Counted from the first letter of the stretch, positions 1-9,640 are shown. The stretch: DNA of 60,337 nucleotides from Alphaproteobacteria bacterium (GCA_018650465.1 JABIFY010000129.1:1-60337), one strand, 5' to 3'. Notes: generated from the letters alone by a model not told the origin. Made by a program: numbers and translations.

Positions 1-1
1 C

Positions 2-118
2 CTCAATGCCTTCAGAAAAGCCATGGTCAAAATGTCTGAATTGGAAATCCGCGACTATATGATGGCTTTATTCAAACCAAACATTCCTCGGAAACCGTTG
101 ATAGAGTTGGTGTTATGA
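2..118 (+). CDS. C-terminal end of an unidentified protein (enters from the left edge)
   Basis: This reading frame is open from the first bases of the window to a TGA and encodes the last 38 residues of a protein that begins outside. The residues are mixed charged and hydrophobic (including RDYMMALFKPN) and match no family I recognise. Its 3' end overlaps the antisense 3' end of the DUF805 gene by about 47 bases, so one of the two may be shorter than drawn. It could be a chance open frame, since 38 codons is short; confidence is low. Confidence 0.3.
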   Translation, partial: LNAFRKAMVKMSELEIRDYMMALFKPNIPRKPLIELVL

Positions 119-413
119 AAAGAGTCGGGTACTGTGGTCCCAACAAAGAAATAAGCATGAAAAAATACCACCAACCTGATTTATCTATATCGTGAAGTCT
201 TCGAACCGTCGTGGCCAGAGTGGGAATCATCAATACAACAAGATAGATTGATGACAAATAGGCCGTGCCATTCGCGAAAAGCTCAATATCGATCATCATA
301 AAAATAAACAATCCAATGCCGTAACAAAGCATATACAACCAGAATTCACTTCGGCTGGCACGATCCCTGAAGTTCGCGTAATTTGTTGTGACCGTGCTTT
401 TCAGCTTATTCAT
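72..413 (-). CDS. DUF805 family inner-membrane protein, C-terminus divergent or shortened
   Basis: DUF805 (YhaH-like) proteins are small inner-membrane proteins of unknown function. The N-terminal family signature is present (NYANFRDRASRSEFWLYML), followed by hydrophobic segments at about residues 33-50 and 60-78 and the hallmark RRLHDIDKSGWW at about 82-93. After SLLG the family normally continues with a further hydrophobic helix and a Gly/Asn-rich tail; here the sequence becomes polar (PQYPTLFITPTLS) and stops at 113 residues, so the tail is lost or replaced. The ATG chosen has AGGA seven bases upstream; an in-frame TTG lies 33 bases earlier. The gene is visibly AT-richer than its neighbours, which suggests transfer or decay. 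Confidence 0.7.
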   Translation of the reverse strand: MNKLKSTVTTNYANFRDRASRSEFWLYMLCYGIGLFIFMMIDIELFANGTAYLSSIYLVVLMIPTLATTVRRLHDIDKSGWWYFFMLISLLGPQYPTLFITPTLSTVSEECLV

Positions 414-673
414 TGTATTATCCTTTGTTACAAAATACTTTTTCAATCAATGATTTAATTCCCCCAACTTACCTTTACGCCCTTTTCAAGAGCAATAGAC
501 CTCTCTGTTTTTTCTTGTCCCGTGAATTCTTGCACTTAAATCAGTTAGATCGTTTCCGGTTTTCACGCAAACGCCCTTGATGAAAACATCTGCCTACAAT
601 TGAATAGTTGGCCATTGCGGGCTATAGCTCCCGGATTGAATTTCCCTCAAGTCTCCAAATGATCGAGGCCACA

Positions 674-1972
674 ATGATTCCGCGTTATTCTCGTCCTGAA
701 ATGGTTGCCATCTGGGAGCCCGAATCGAAATTCCAGATATGGCTCGATATTGAAACCTATGCCTGTGAAGCACAGGCTGAATTGGGTGTGATCCCGGCCG
801 AGGCAGTGGACGCCATTCGCGAAAAGGGGGCCTTTGAGGTCGCGCGTATTGACGAGATTGAACTGGAAACAAAGCACGACGTCATCGCCTTCCTGACTAA
901 CGTCGCTGAGTATGTGGGCGAGCCTGCTCGCTTCATCCATCAGGGCATGACGTCATCGGACGTTTTGGACACCTGTTTGTCGGTTCAGTTAACCCGCGCT
1001 ACAGATCTACTGCTGGCCGGGATGGATCGCTTGTTGGCCGCCCTGAAGACCCGCGCAGAAGAGCATAAAATGACGGTCTGCATGGGCCGCAGCCATGGCA
1101 TTCACGCTGAACCAACCACATTCGGCGTCAAATTGGCCCAGGCCTATGCGGAATTTGACCGCAACCGCGAGCGCCTGATCGCGGCCCGCATGGAAATTGG
1201 CACTTGCGCCATTTCCGGTGCGGTCGGCACCTTCGCCAACATCGACCCCGCCGTTGAAGAACATGTAGCCAAACGCCTCGGCCTGGAATTTGAGACCGTA
1301 TCCACGCAAGTTATCCCGCGCGACCGCCACGCCATGTATTTTGCCGTACTGGGTGTTGTGGCAAGCTCTATCGAGCGCCTGTCTACTGAAATCCGCCACC
1401 TGCAACGCACCGAAGTACGCGAAGCTGAAGAGTTCTTTGCCAAAGGGCAAAAGGGCTCCAGCGCGATGCCGCACAAACGCAACCCGATCCTGACAGAAAA
1501 CCTGACCGGCCTCGCCCGTCTGGTGCGCATGGCTGTGGTCCCTGCCATGGAAAATGTCGCCTTGTGGCATGAGCGTGATATTTCCCATTCTTCGGTCGAG
1601 CGTATGATCGGCCCGGACGCCACTGTCACTCTGGATTTTGCCCTGCATCGTATGGCTGGTGTGATCGAAAAGCTGACGGTTTATCCCGAAGCCATGCAGA
1701 AAAACCTCGATCAACTGGGCGGCCTGATCCACAGCCAGCGCGTATTGCTGGCTTTGACCCAGGCCGGTGTCAGCCGCGAAGACGCTTATCAGTTCGTCCA
1801 GCGCAATGCCATGCGGGTATGGTCCGAGGGTGCCAGTTTTCTGGAACTGCTAAAGGACGACGCCGAAGTCACCGCCGCTGTCTCAGCTGCTGAACTGGAT
1901 AACCTGTTCGACATGGCCTACCACACCAAACATGTCGATACGATTTTCCGCCGGGTATTTGGTGAGGGATAA
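674..1972 (+). CDS. purB: Adenylosuccinate lyase
   Basis: PurB catalyses two fumarate-releasing steps: SAICAR to AICAR in purine synthesis, and adenylosuccinate to AMP. The 432-residue product has the family length, the active-site TSSD near residue 88 and the lyase signature GSSAMPHKRNP near residue 266. The frame extends 22 codons upstream to a TTG, but the ATG giving MIPRYSRPEMVAIW matches the usual alphaproteobacterial start. It precedes the purine operon but is separated from purC by two minus-strand genes, so it is its own transcript. The identification is firm. Confidence 0.96.
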   Translation: MIPRYSRPEMVAIWEPESKFQIWLDIETYACEAQAELGVIPAEAVDAIREKGAFEVARIDEIELETKHDVIAFLTNVAEYVGEPARFIHQGMTSSDVLDTCLSVQLTRATDLLLAGMDRLLAALKTRAEEHKMTVCMGRSHGIHAEPTTFGVKLAQAYAEFDRNRERLIAARMEIGTCAISGAVGTFANIDPAVEEHVAKRLGLEFETVSTQVIPRDRHAMYFAVLGVVASSIERLSTEIRHLQRTEVREAEEFFAKGQKGSSAMPHKRNPILTENLTGLARLVRMAVVPAMENVALWHERDISHSSVERMIGPDATVTLDFALHRMAGVIEKLTVYPEAMQKNLDQLGGLIHSQRVLLALTQAGVSREDAYQFVQRNAMRVWSEGASFLELLKDDAEVTAAVSAAELDNLFDMAYHTKHVDTIFRRVFGEG

Positions 1973-1987
1973 CTTCAGCCGAGTAGA

Positions 1988-2362
1988 TCAGCCTTTGGTT
2001 AGCCAGTTTTCAGCCAATTTGCGGTCACTGAAAATTTCCAGTTCAAGATCGAAACTGACCGCAGTAGCTATTTTTGAAAATAACTGCATCAGGAAAGTGT
2101 ATGCCTGATTCGAAGGCAAAACGGCAATACGAGCGCGAATAATGCCCCTGCTTTGAAATTCTTCAATGATATTTGAAAAACCTTCAAATCCAATTTTTTC
2201 CTCAATCCCGACAACATCAACCAGAAGGAAAAGCTCTTTCTCTTCGAAATCGGCGAGTTTATCCCTGAAAAAATCAACCCAGTCAGAATCAACAATGTCG
2301 TGCTTTGGCCGAACATACAGGACCTTACCGCCCTTCAAAATCCAGCTGCAATCGAACTTCAT
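1988..2362 (-). CDS. Small STAS/SpoIIAA-like protein
   Basis: This predicted cytosolic protein of 124 residues alternates strands and helices and ends in LEIFSDRKLAENWL, the kind of ending (a helix finishing in A-x-x-W-L) seen in SpoIIAA-like/STAS-SEC14 proteins. A central LLVDVVGIEE strand and an ARIAVLPSNQAY segment fit that fold. The start at ATG with AAGG nine bases upstream gives MKFDCSWILKGG; an upstream in-frame extension of 42 codons looks non-coding. The gene is AT-rich and converges on purB, 15 bases from its stop. The family call is inference from pattern only; the function is unknown. Confidence 0.6.
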   Translation of the reverse strand: MKFDCSWILKGGKVLYVRPKHDIVDSDWVDFFRDKLADFEEKELFLLVDVVGIEEKIGFEGFSNIIEEFQSRGIIRARIAVLPSNQAYTFLMQLFSKIATAVSFDLELEIFSDRKLAENWLTKG

Positions 2363-2463
2363 CACATAAACCTTGCTGTCAAAACTGACTTTCGAATTTG
2401 GCTTGCTTTTGTAAAAAAACACTCGTCTTGGATCTTGGCCAGCTAAAATGCCTGCAATGACAA

Positions 2464-2506
2464 TAAAAAAAGCCGAACTCCCAATCAAGGATGCCCGGCT
2501 TTTTTC
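2464..2506 (-). terminator. Rho-independent terminator after the ATPase zeta subunit gene
   Basis: AAAAAAGCCG and CGGCTTTTTT form perfect 10-base arms around a 20-base loop, with T-runs on both strands. It lies 29 bases beyond the zeta-subunit stop and upstream of the STAS-like gene, so it ends the former on the minus strand. Confidence 0.75.
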
Positions 2507-2534
2507 TTCGAAAAGCTAAAAATTTATTCGCTTG

Positions 2535-2858
2535 TTACTCGCCGGCCTGGAGTTGACGGGTGGCTTCGACAAGCAGTTCAGCCATCTGGCCGCGGACGCG
2601 GTGTTCCGAGACATCAACGCTTTTGGCTTGCAAGTCGCCCCAGACTTTGCGGAAGACGTCTTCTTCGCCGGTTTCTTCGAAATCCGAGGCAATAACGTCG
2701 CGGGCATAGGCGTCGGCATCATCGCCGGACAGGCCGAGTTGTTCGGCAACCCACAGGCCCAGCAATTTGTTGCGGCGGGCATGGGCTTTGAAAGACAATT
2801 CCTGATCGTTGGCGTACTTGGCTTCCTGAGCCTTTTCGCGATCGTTGAAGTTGGTCAT
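2535..2858 (-). CDS. F1Fo-ATPase inhibitor zeta subunit (DUF1476)
   Basis: In Alphaproteobacteria the zeta subunit binds the F1 part of ATP synthase and blocks ATP hydrolysis. The 107-residue product has the family's length and hallmarks: an N-terminal inhibitory segment starting MTNFNDREKAQEAKYA, then a four-helix body with ARRNKLLGLWVAEQLG near residues 27-42 and the helix RDVIASDFEETGEEDVF. It is transcribed away from purC and closed by a strong terminator. DUF1476 proteins are essentially confined to Alphaproteobacteria, so this gene is one of the better taxonomic markers here. Confidence 0.93.
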   Translation of the reverse strand: MTNFNDREKAQEAKYANDQELSFKAHARRNKLLGLWVAEQLGLSGDDADAYARDVIASDFEETGEEDVFRKVWGDLQAKSVDVSEHRVRGQMAELLVEATRQLQAGE

Positions 2859-3176
2859 TGGAACGTAATCTCCATGGGGACAGCGTCATTTTGGGTCGAA
2901 ATACAGGATTCCGTGTTCGGGCCAAGGCATAGCCTCTGGGGGCGCGGGATGCAACCGTTGAAGAAACATTTTCATCTCCTGCCCTGATCTCTAAATGGGG
3001 ATCTATTTGGCGCTTTTACAGGGGATTTGTGATTATTTCAGCGTAAATTCGCACCCCCGTGCCGCAGCGTATGAATCACAGCCTCAACTTGTTGTAAACC
3101 AGGCCCGCTTCGGGTAGTGTCCGCCTCGTCCGATACCCATGTTTTCCGGCTGAAACAGCCGAGCCGAAGGCCCTTG
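2859..3176. other. Divergent intergenic region between zeta subunit and purC
   Basis: This 318-base stretch must hold the promoters of both genes. I see no good sigma-70 pair and no purine riboswitch. A perfect hairpin CGGCTG-AAA-CAGCCG lies at 3147-3161, just ahead of the purC ribosome binding site (GAAGG at 3165-3169), and could affect purC translation. Confidence 0.4.
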
Positions 3177-3956
3177 ATGTCACGCCGACGCCAAATATAT
3201 GAAGGCAAAGCCAAAATCCTGTTTGAAGGGCCTGAGCCCGGTACTGTCGTGCAGTATTTCAAGGATGACGCTTCGACCGCCGGTGCGACCATCGAAGATG
3301 CTGACCGTACCGGCACGATTATTGGCAAAGGCGTGCTGAACAACCGCATTTCCGAATATTTGATGACTCAAATCGGCGACATGGGCGTGCCAACGCATTT
3401 CATCCGCCGCCTCAACATGCGCGAACAATTGTGCCGCGAGGTTGATATCATTCCGCTGGTCGTCGTCGTGCGAAACTATGCCGCCGGATCGTTCGCCAAT
3501 CGTCTTGGCATAGTGGAAGGCACCCGCCTGCCCCGCACCATTGTTGAATTCCATTACAAGTCAAACGAATTGAAAGACCCGCTGGTCACGGAAGAGCACA
3601 TCGCCTGCTTTGGCTGGTCGTCACCGTCAGAGATCGACGAAATCATTTCCATGTCTCTGCGCACCAACGATTATCTCTCCGGACTGTTCATGGGCATTGG
3701 TATTCGTCTGGTGGATTTCAAACTTGAATTCGGTCGGTTTTTTATGAACGACGAAATCCGCACTCTTTTGGCTGACGAAATCAGCCCGGATAACTGTCGC
3801 TTGTGGGATGTGGAAACCAACGACAAGATGGACAAGGACCGATTCCGCCGCAACATGGGCGGCGAGGCCGAAGCCTATCAGGAAGTCGCCCGCAGGCTGG
3901 GCATTACACCAGAATCCGGACCGCGCGACCTGCCAGGTCCAACACTTATTCAATAG
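3177..3956 (+). CDS. purC: Phosphoribosylaminoimidazole-succinocarboxamide synthase
   Basis: PurC joins CAIR and aspartate using ATP to form SAICAR. The 259-residue product has the N-terminal [12 protein letters not shown] signature, the ATP-site segment DDAST near residue 28 and the LVDFKLEFG motif near residue 180. The ATG giving [11 protein letters not shown] fits family alignments and has GAAGG upstream; the frame extends 20 codons further without support. It starts the purC-purS-purQ-purL operon, with only about 30 bases before purS. Confidence 0.96.
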   Translation: MSRRRQIYEGKAKILFEGPEPGTVVQYFKDDASTAGATIEDADRTGTIIGKGVLNNRISEYLMTQIGDMGVPTHFIRRLNMREQLCREVDIIPLVVVVRNYAAGSFANRLGIVEGTRLPRTIVEFHYKSNELKDPLVTEEHIACFGWSSPSEIDEIISMSLRTNDYLSGLFMGIGIRLVDFKLEFGRFFMNDEIRTLLADEISPDNCRLWDVETNDKMDKDRFRRNMGGEAEAYQEVARRLGITPESGPRDLPGPTLIQ

Positions 3957-3985
3957 CGATCAAAACACGTAACCAGGAGACTGTG

Positions 3986-4228
3986 GTGAAGGCAATTGTA
4001 CACGTAACTTTAAAAAACGGCGTCCTGGACCCGCAGGGCAAAGCCATTGAACACGCTTTGGACGGCCTCGGATTTGACGGGGTCGGCGAAGTTCGCCAGG
4101 GCAAGGTTATCGAACTGGAGCTGGACGCCAGCGACCGGGATGCCGCCCGCACCCAGGTAACTGACATGTGCGAAAAGCTTTTGGCCAACACCGTGATCGA
4201 AGATTATTCGATCGATTTCACTGACTGA
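3986..4228 (+). CDS. purS: Phosphoribosylformylglycinamidine synthase, PurS subunit
   Basis: PurS is the small scaffold of the three-part FGAM synthase; it holds the PurQ glutaminase against PurL so ammonia can be channelled. The 80-residue product begins (GTG start) [15 protein letters not shown] and ends with the typical [16 protein letters not shown] lies six bases ahead of the GTG; an adjacent in-frame GTG one codon earlier is the only close alternative. It sits between purC and purQ as in other PurSQL-type organisms. Confidence 0.93.
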   Translation: MKAIVHVTLKNGVLDPQGKAIEHALDGLGFDGVGEVRQGKVIELELDASDRDAARTQVTDMCEKLLANTVIEDYSIDFTD

Positions 4229-4236
4229 TTGATATC

Positions 4237-4926
4237 ATGAAAGCAGGCGTTATTGTCTTTCCCGGATCCAACCGGGAAATGGATATGGTGGATGCCCTGA
4301 CCCAAAGCATGGGCACGGCACCTGAGTTGATCTGGCACCGGGAAACAGAACTGCCGGATCTTGATTTAATCGTATTGCCGGGCGGTTTTTCCTACGGTGA
4401 TTATCTGCGCTCCGGTGCCATGGCGGCACGGTCGCCGGTCATGAAAGAAGTCATTCACAAGGCAAACGACGGTGTCGCTGTGCTGGGCGTGTGCAACGGT
4501 TTCCAGATGCTGACGGAAGCGGGGCTATTACCAGGTGCGTTGATGCGCAATCGCAGCCTTAAATTCATTTGCCGCGATGTCTATCTGAAAGTCGATGGTG
4601 AAAACCGGACGTTCTCTGGCAAATATAACAATGGCCAGGTGATCCGCATTCCGGTCGCCCATCACGACGGCAACTATTTTGCTGACGATGAAACGCTTGA
4701 CCGGCTGGAAGGTGAAGGGCATGTCGCCTACAGATATTGTGACGCGGATGGCGAAACCAGTGACCGCATCAATCCAAACGGCTCGGCCCGCCACATTGCT
4801 GGCGTTTACAATCAACGCGGAAACGTCCTTGGCATGATGCCCCACCCGGAAGATCACGTTGAGGCATTACAAGGCTGCACGGATGGCCGCGGCCTGTTTG
4901 ATGGCCTGGTGGAGGCGCTCTCATGA
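4237..4926 (+). CDS. purQ: Phosphoribosylformylglycinamidine synthase, PurQ glutaminase subunit
   Basis: PurQ hydrolyses glutamine to supply ammonia to PurL. It is a class I amidotransferase of 229 residues with the nucleophile elbow GVCNGFQ (Cys about 86), the oxyanion region [12 protein letters not shown], and His/Glu of the catalytic triad in PHPEDH near residue 203. It begins eight bases after purS and its stop overlaps the purL start (ATGA), which indicates translational coupling within the FGAM synthase operon. Confidence 0.96.
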   Translation: MKAGVIVFPGSNREMDMVDALTQSMGTAPELIWHRETELPDLDLIVLPGGFSYGDYLRSGAMAARSPVMKEVIHKANDGVAVLGVCNGFQMLTEAGLLPGALMRNRSLKFICRDVYLKVDGENRTFSGKYNNGQVIRIPVAHHDGNYFADDETLDRLEGEGHVAYRYCDADGETSDRINPNGSARHIAGVYNQRGNVLGMMPHPEDHVEALQGCTDGRGLFDGLVEALS

Positions 4927-7163
4927 CGACGCTCAAACACACCATGACGCCAACCGCTGTCATCGAGATCACAGCCGACGTCGTCGCTGAACACGGGCTC
5001 TCAGCAGACGAATATAAAATGGTCCTTGAGATCATGGGACGGGTACCGAACCTGACGGAATTGGGCATTTTCTCTGTCATGTGGTCGGAACACTGTTCCT
5101 ACAAGTCCTCCAAGAAATGGCTGAAGACTTTGCCGACAGAAGCCCCCTGGGTGATTTGTGGTCCTGGCGAAAATGCCGGAATTGTTGATATCGGCGACGG
5201 TCAAGCTGCTGTCTTCAAGATGGAAAGTCACAATCATCCGTCCTATATCGAACCCTATCAGGGTGCGGCGACCGGCGTAGGTGGCATCATGCGTGATGTT
5301 TTCACCATGGGTGCCCGCCCCATTGCCAATCTGAATGCCTTGCGTTTTGGCCAACCCGGCTTTGAGAAAACCCGCCACCTGGTTGACGGTGTGGTTGCAG
5401 GTATTGGTGGTTATGGCAACTGCATGGGCGTGCCAACGGTCGGCGGCGAAACCACATTCCATTCAAGTTATGACGGCAACATCCTGGTCAACGCCATGAC
5501 CGTCGGCCTGGCAAACACGGACAGCATCTTTTATTCCACGGCTGCGGGTATCGGCAACCCGGTCATCTATGTGGGTTCCAAAACCGGGCGTGACGGCATC
5601 CACGGGGCCACCATGGCTTCCACCGAATTCGATGAGGGCACAGAGGCCAAACGCCCGACGGTTCAGGTCGGCGACCCCTTCACCGAAAAACTGCTGCTGG
5701 AAGCCTGTCTTGAACTGATGGGCACTGACGCCATTGTTGCCATCCAGGATATGGGTGCTGCGGGTCTGACATCATCCTCATTTGAAATGGCGGGCAAAGG
5801 TGGCGTTGGCATCGAGATCAAGCTGGATCAGGTACCGCAGCGCGAAACCGGCATGACGCCCTACGAAATCATGTTGTCAGAAAGCCAGGAGCGGATGCTC
5901 ATGGTCCTGCACAAGGGCGCCGAAGACGAAGCCCGCAAGATTTTTGAGAAGTGGGAACTGGATTTTGCCGTTATTGGGCATTTGACCGAAACCGGCCGCA
6001 TGGTGTTAACCGTCGATGGGGAAACCGTCGCAGACCTGCCGATTGATCCACTGTCTGAAGCCTCGCCGGAATATGACCGGCCTTGGGTGGAAACACCCCT
6101 GCCCGCAACCCTTGATGCCGCCAACGTCGCACCGGATATTGATCCCATGCAGGCGCTGGCGAAACTGATGGCCTCACCTGATCTTTGTTCCAAACGCTGG
6201 ATCTGGGAGCAATATGATCACCTGGTCATGGGCCATACTCTGGAACGTCCGGGTGGTGATGCCGCCGTCGTGCGCATTCCCGGCCACAACAAAGCCCTGG
6301 CTGTAACCAGTGACTGCACGCCACGCTATTGTCAGGCCCACCCCAAAACCGGCGGTGCCCAGGCCGTGGCCGAAACATGGCGAAATCTGACAGCTGTCGG
6401 TGCCAAACCTTTGGCAATCACGGACTGCATGAACTTTGGCAACCCGGAGCGACCAGAGATCATGGGTCAGTTCGTCGGTGCCATTGAGGGTATGCGCGAG
6501 GCTTGCCTGGCCCTGGATTACCCCGTCGTTTCGGGCAATGTCTCCCTGTATAACGAAACAAAGGGCACGGGCGTACAGCCCACGCCGACCATCGGCGGTG
6601 TCGGGATCATTTCGGATATTGCGCACACAACCAATCTTGCCCTGAAAACGGATGGTGATTGCCTGATCGTCATTGGTGACACAAAGGGCCATCTGGGTGC
6701 GTCATTGTACGCCCGCGAAATTGCCGGCATTGAAGACGCCGACGCCGGTGCGCCGCCACCCGTTGATTTAGCAATAGAACGCCAAAACGGTGACTTTGTA
6801 CGTGGCTTGATCGAAAATGGTGAGATTAGCGCTTGTCACGATATTTCAGACGGTGGTTTGCTGGTTGCAATGGCGGATATGGCCCTTGCAGGCAATCGCG
6901 GCATCGAAATTGAAGCGCCGGACAATTTGCCACAACATGCCACGTTGTTTGGGGAAGATCAGGGGCGTTATATTGTCACTTGCTCCCCCCATTTCGCGGC
7001 ACAATTGATTAGCAAGGCTGGCAACGCCAACATTCCGGCGAAACATGTCGGAATTGTCGCTGGAAAGGCATTGAAACTGTCCGAAGATTGCGCCATATCT
7101 CTTGCAACACTGAGAGACGCGTTTGAGAACTGGCTGCCTGACTTTATGTCGCCGGACGATTAA
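4923..7163 (+). CDS. purL: Phosphoribosylformylglycinamidine synthase, PurL subunit
   Basis: PurL converts FGAR to FGAM with ATP and ammonia from PurQ. At 746 residues it is the short form that works with separate PurS and PurQ. The EHCSYKSSK motif near residues 56-64 and repeated AIRS-type ATP-binding halves ([21 protein letters not shown] and later CHDISDGGL) are clear. The start overlaps the purQ stop in ATGA; another ATG eight codons in ([10 protein letters not shown]) is a reasonable alternative. It ends the purine operon, 65 bases before bolA. Confidence 0.96.
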   Translation: MTTLKHTMTPTAVIEITADVVAEHGLSADEYKMVLEIMGRVPNLTELGIFSVMWSEHCSYKSSKKWLKTLPTEAPWVICGPGENAGIVDIGDGQAAVFKMESHNHPSYIEPYQGAATGVGGIMRDVFTMGARPIANLNALRFGQPGFEKTRHLVDGVVAGIGGYGNCMGVPTVGGETTFHSSYDGNILVNAMTVGLANTDSIFYSTAAGIGNPVIYVGSKTGRDGIHGATMASTEFDEGTEAKRPTVQVGDPFTEKLLLEACLELMGTDAIVAIQDMGAAGLTSSSFEMAGKGGVGIEIKLDQVPQRETGMTPYEIMLSESQERMLMVLHKGAEDEARKIFEKWELDFAVIGHLTETGRMVLTVDGETVADLPIDPLSEASPEYDRPWVETPLPATLDAANVAPDIDPMQALAKLMASPDLCSKRWIWEQYDHLVMGHTLERPGGDAAVVRIPGHNKALAVTSDCTPRYCQAHPKTGGAQAVAETWRNLTAVGAKPLAITDCMNFGNPERPEIMGQFVGAIEGMREACLALDYPVVSGNVSLYNETKGTGVQPTPTIGGVGIISDIAHTTNLALKTDGDCLIVIGDTKGHLGASLYAREIAGIEDADAGAPPPVDLAIERQNGDFVRGLIENGEISACHDISDGGLLVAMADMALAGNRGIEIEAPDNLPQHATLFGEDQGRYIVTCSPHFAAQLISKAGNANIPAKHVGIVAGKALKLSEDCAISLATLRDAFENWLPDFMSPDD

Positions 7164-7228
7164 TCAGTCTATTCGGAATAAAGGTGCGTGCCGGTACAAT
7201 TGTTTGAGCAAACAGGAGAAGACCCCAC

Positions 7229-7462
7229 ATGGCGATGGAAGCCGCTGAAATAGAACGTTTGATCCGCGAGGGTATTCCCGACGCGGAAGTCCTGATTGAA
7301 GACCTTCGGGGTGATGGTGACCACTACGCGGCCCAGGTCACATCGCCTTCGTTTGCCGGTAAAAGCCGCGTACAGCAACACCAGATGGTCTACAAGGCCC
7401 TGAAAGGCAGCATGGACGCCGCCTTGCACGCCCTGGCGCTGACCACAGTCGCTGCTGAATAA
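7229..7462 (+). CDS. BolA family protein
   Basis: BolA-like proteins bind monothiol glutaredoxins through a shared [2Fe-2S] cluster and take part in iron regulation or Fe-S trafficking. This 77-residue protein has the class II KH-like fold pattern, with [31 protein letters not shown] split across residues 28-58 and the conserved histidines at about 31 and 51. AGGAG lies upstream of the ATG. A CGFS glutaredoxin gene follows 31 bases later, which supports a functional Grx-BolA pair. Confidence 0.9.
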   Translation: MAMEAAEIERLIREGIPDAEVLIEDLRGDGDHYAAQVTSPSFAGKSRVQQHQMVYKALKGSMDAALHALALTTVAAE

Positions 7463-7493
7463 ATTTCAAGATATTAAACAAGGAAATCCAGAC

Positions 7494-7835
7494 ATGAGTG
7501 ATAATCCCACAAACGATCGCATCCAGCAGGAAGTCGACAGTTCAGACGTCGTTCTGTTCATGAAAGGCTCACCGATTTTCCCACAATGTGGTTTTTCGTC
7601 CACAGTTGTTCAGGTGCTGACTCATGTTGGCGTCAAGTTCAAAGGCGTCGATGTGCTTCAGGACCCGCAAATCCGCGAAGGCATTAAACAGTTTTCTGAA
7701 TGGCCCACCATTCCGCAACTTTATGTCAAAGGCGAGTTCGTTGGCGGTTGTGATATCGTGCGTGAAATGTTTGAAAGCGGCGAGCTGGCGACCATGTTCA
7801 CAGATAAAGGTATTGATACCGAAGCTGCTGCCTGA
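7494..7835 (+). CDS. grxD: Monothiol glutaredoxin, Grx4/GrxD type
   Basis: CGFS glutaredoxins bind and transfer [2Fe-2S] clusters, usually with a BolA partner and glutathione. The 113-residue protein carries CGFS at residues 32-35, the FMKG segment before it, the [19 protein letters not shown] glutathione-binding region and the expected single-domain length. It is preceded by AAGGAAA and followed by a strong terminator, so it closes the purC-to-grxD gene run. Confidence 0.95.
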   Translation: MSDNPTNDRIQQEVDSSDVVLFMKGSPIFPQCGFSSTVVQVLTHVGVKFKGVDVLQDPQIREGIKQFSEWPTIPQLYVKGEFVGGCDIVREMFESGELATMFTDKGIDTEAAA

Positions 7836-7853
7836 AGATTTGTCGCAGAATAC

Positions 7854-7889
7854 AAAAAAGGCGTCGGGTCATTCCGGCGCCTTTTTTTT
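7854..7889 (+). terminator. Rho-independent terminator after grxD
   Basis: The arms AAAAAAGGCG and CGCCTTTTTT are extended inward by a G-T wobble and CGG/CCG pairs, with a six-base loop and a run of eight T. It begins about 20 bases after the grxD stop. Confidence 0.85.
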
Positions 7890-8045
7890 ATGTGGCGATC
7901 TGCAATTATTCCAAACCGGTTGGATGATCAAGCACCACATACTTTTTGCCACGACAAACTCTGGTTTCCACATACGCGATTTGCCTCTACACTCGATTTC
8001 TATTGGCGCAGTTAAGTGCCGGAACGACTCGGGGGAAAAAGGTTT

Positions 8046-8297
8046 ATGGAAAAGCTGAAGACGATTGTAGAAGCAGCACTTGTTGATCTTGGTGACATCG
8101 TTGCCGAAGATCAAAAGACCAAAGCAGCCAAGATCATTGAAGCAGCCGTTATCAAGGGCATGCTGGAGGCGCAGCACCGGGCGGTCGACGCCTGTAATCG
8201 CGTAGGCGCTGCAGATCGCGATATGGCGCACAAAATCGCCACGGAAATTCGTCAAAAGAATGACGCATTGATTGTAAACCTGTCAGCGATGTATTGA
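8046..8297 (+). CDS. Small helical protein of unknown function
   Basis: The 83-residue product is predicted almost all alpha-helical, is rich in Ala, Ile, Lys and Glu, and has no signal peptide or membrane segment. No family is recognised. The ATG (MEKLKTIVEAALVDL) is preferred over an in-frame start ten codons earlier because GGGGG/AAAAAGG lies just upstream. Its stop TGA abuts the start of the following acetyltransferase gene, so the two are probably co-translated. Confidence 0.65.
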   Translation: MEKLKTIVEAALVDLGDIVAEDQKTKAAKIIEAAVIKGMLEAQHRAVDACNRVGAADRDMAHKIATEIRQKNDALIVNLSAMY

Positions 8298-8783
8298 TTG
8301 CGCAAAGCCTCTGAAACAATTTGCATTCGCCCCTTTCACAAGGATGATGCAGTCATAACGGCTGCCATCTTTTTTGACGCCGTCCAGTTGGGGAGTATTG
8401 CTCATTATGACGCGGCGCAAAGACACGCCTGGGCACCAGAGGTTCCAGACTGTTCGTCCTGGCTGAAACGCTTGAAGCCGCAGACCGTTCTTGTTGCTGT
8501 TCAGGATAGCAAAGTCGTCGGCTTCATGACCCTGCGTAGCGACGGCAACATTGATCTTGCGTTCGTCAGTCCGGGTCAAATTGGAACGGGCGTTGCCTAC
8601 AAACTTTACCAGGCCCTGGAAGCGAAGGCGATCTCGATCCATCTGAAGAAGCTGACCTCAGATGCCAGCCATATGGCCCGTCCCTTTTTTGAGCGTCAAG
8701 GCTGGCGGCTTGTCGCAGAGCAATCAGTTGCCAGAGGCAAGGTATTTCTGACCAATTTCCTGATGGAAAAATCACTGGATTGA
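8298..8783 (+). CDS. GNAT family N-acetyltransferase
   Basis: This 161-residue protein resembles the YafP-like GNAT group: an N-terminal CIRPFHKDDA strand-helix, an AHYDAAQRHAWAP segment, VLVAVQDSKVVGFMTL as the core beta-strands and a C-terminal ARPFFERQGWRLV motif. GNAT enzymes move acetyl from acetyl-CoA to an amine; the acceptor cannot be told here. The start is a TTG directly after the previous stop, with no Shine-Dalgarno, which fits coupling to the upstream gene; no ATG exists before the conserved region. Confidence 0.8.
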   Translation: MRKASETICIRPFHKDDAVITAAIFFDAVQLGSIAHYDAAQRHAWAPEVPDCSSWLKRLKPQTVLVAVQDSKVVGFMTLRSDGNIDLAFVSPGQIGTGVAYKLYQALEAKAISIHLKKLTSDASHMARPFFERQGWRLVAEQSVARGKVFLTNFLMEKSLD

Positions 8784-8818
8784 GCTACATTTCTCTGATG
8801 ACCTGAAGGGGTAATTTC

Positions 8819-9640
8819 ATGAAAGTTATATATATCTCGGCTGGCTTGATGCTGGCCTGTTTCGGCTCGGCAGTTGCGGCCGAACCTGTTCAACTCATCG
8901 ATACCCACATTCATTACAGCCATGATGCCTGGGACATGCTGCCCCCTGCACAAGCCATCAAGGTCCTGCGCAAGGCGGGTCTGAAACAGGCTTTTGTTTC
9001 CAGCTCCAGCGATGACGGTACACAGTTGTTGTACGGCCAGGCACCAGACCTGATCGTGCCGGTTCTTCGCCCCTATCGCAAACGCGGTGAATTAAGCACC
9101 TGGTTCAAAGACCCGACCGTTGTTGATATGATCGCGGATCGCCTGGCCAAAAACACCTATGCCGGTATCGGGGAGTTTCACATATTCGGGGATGATGCCA
9201 ATCGTCCGGTGATGAAAAGTGTCGTTCAGCTGGCCAGGAAATATGGCATCTTTTTGCATGCTCATTCTGATGCGGCTGCCGTTATTAATATCTTCAAACA
9301 AAATCCCCAGGCCCGTGTCCTGTGGGCCCATTCCGGCTTTGCTGAACCTGATGAAATCGGGGAAATGCTGACCCGATTTCCAAACTTGCGCGCAGATTTG
9401 GCCTTTCGTAATGACCATGCAACATCTGACAGCGTAGACCCGGATTGGCGTCAACTTTTTCTGGCCCACCCCGATCGCATTATGATTGGCACCGACACCT
9501 ATGCGCCTGAGCGCTGGTATTACGTTGTTGAACATGCCGACTGGACACGCGCCTGGTTGAAAGACCTGCCCGGAGACCTTGCAGAAAAGATAGCCTGGAA
9601 AAATGCCCAGGCACTGGCCGACTGGGCCCTCAAAAAATGA
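8819..9640 (+). CDS. Exported amidohydrolase-superfamily protein
   Basis: A 273-residue metal-dependent hydrolase of the amidohydrolase_2 type with a signal peptide (cleavage after about AVA, residue 20), so it should act in the periplasm. The metal-site residues are all in place: HxH at 30/32, Glu119, HAH near 147-149, His171 and Asp226 in GTDTY. The fold is a TIM barrel; the substrate is unknown. AAGGGG precedes the ATG. It is the first gene of a three-gene operon and overlaps the next start by four bases (ATGA), so its role is probably linked to the downstream YtkA-like and di-haem proteins. Confidence 0.85.
   Translation: MKVIYISAGLMLACFGSAVAAEPVQLIDTHIHYSHDAWDMLPPAQAIKVLRKAGLKQAFVSSSSDDGTQLLYGQAPDLIVPVLRPYRKRGELSTWFKDPTVVDMIADRLAKNTYAGIGEFHIFGDDANRPVMKSVVQLARKYGIFLHAHSDAAAVINIFKQNPQARVLWAHSGFAEPDEIGEMLTRFPNLRADLAFRNDHATSDSVDPDWRQLFLAHPDRIMIGTDTYAPERWYYVVEHADWTRAWLKDLPGDLAEKIAWKNAQALADWALKK

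Noticed and set aside
1007-1732. Long open frame opposite purB (241 codons)
   Set aside because: It is fully antisense to a certain gene, lacks any recognisable domain and reflects the codon bias of purB.
2859-3176. Purine riboswitch ahead of purC
   Set aside because: None of the conserved core sequences or the three-way junction of the purine or PRPP/ppGpp riboswitches is present.
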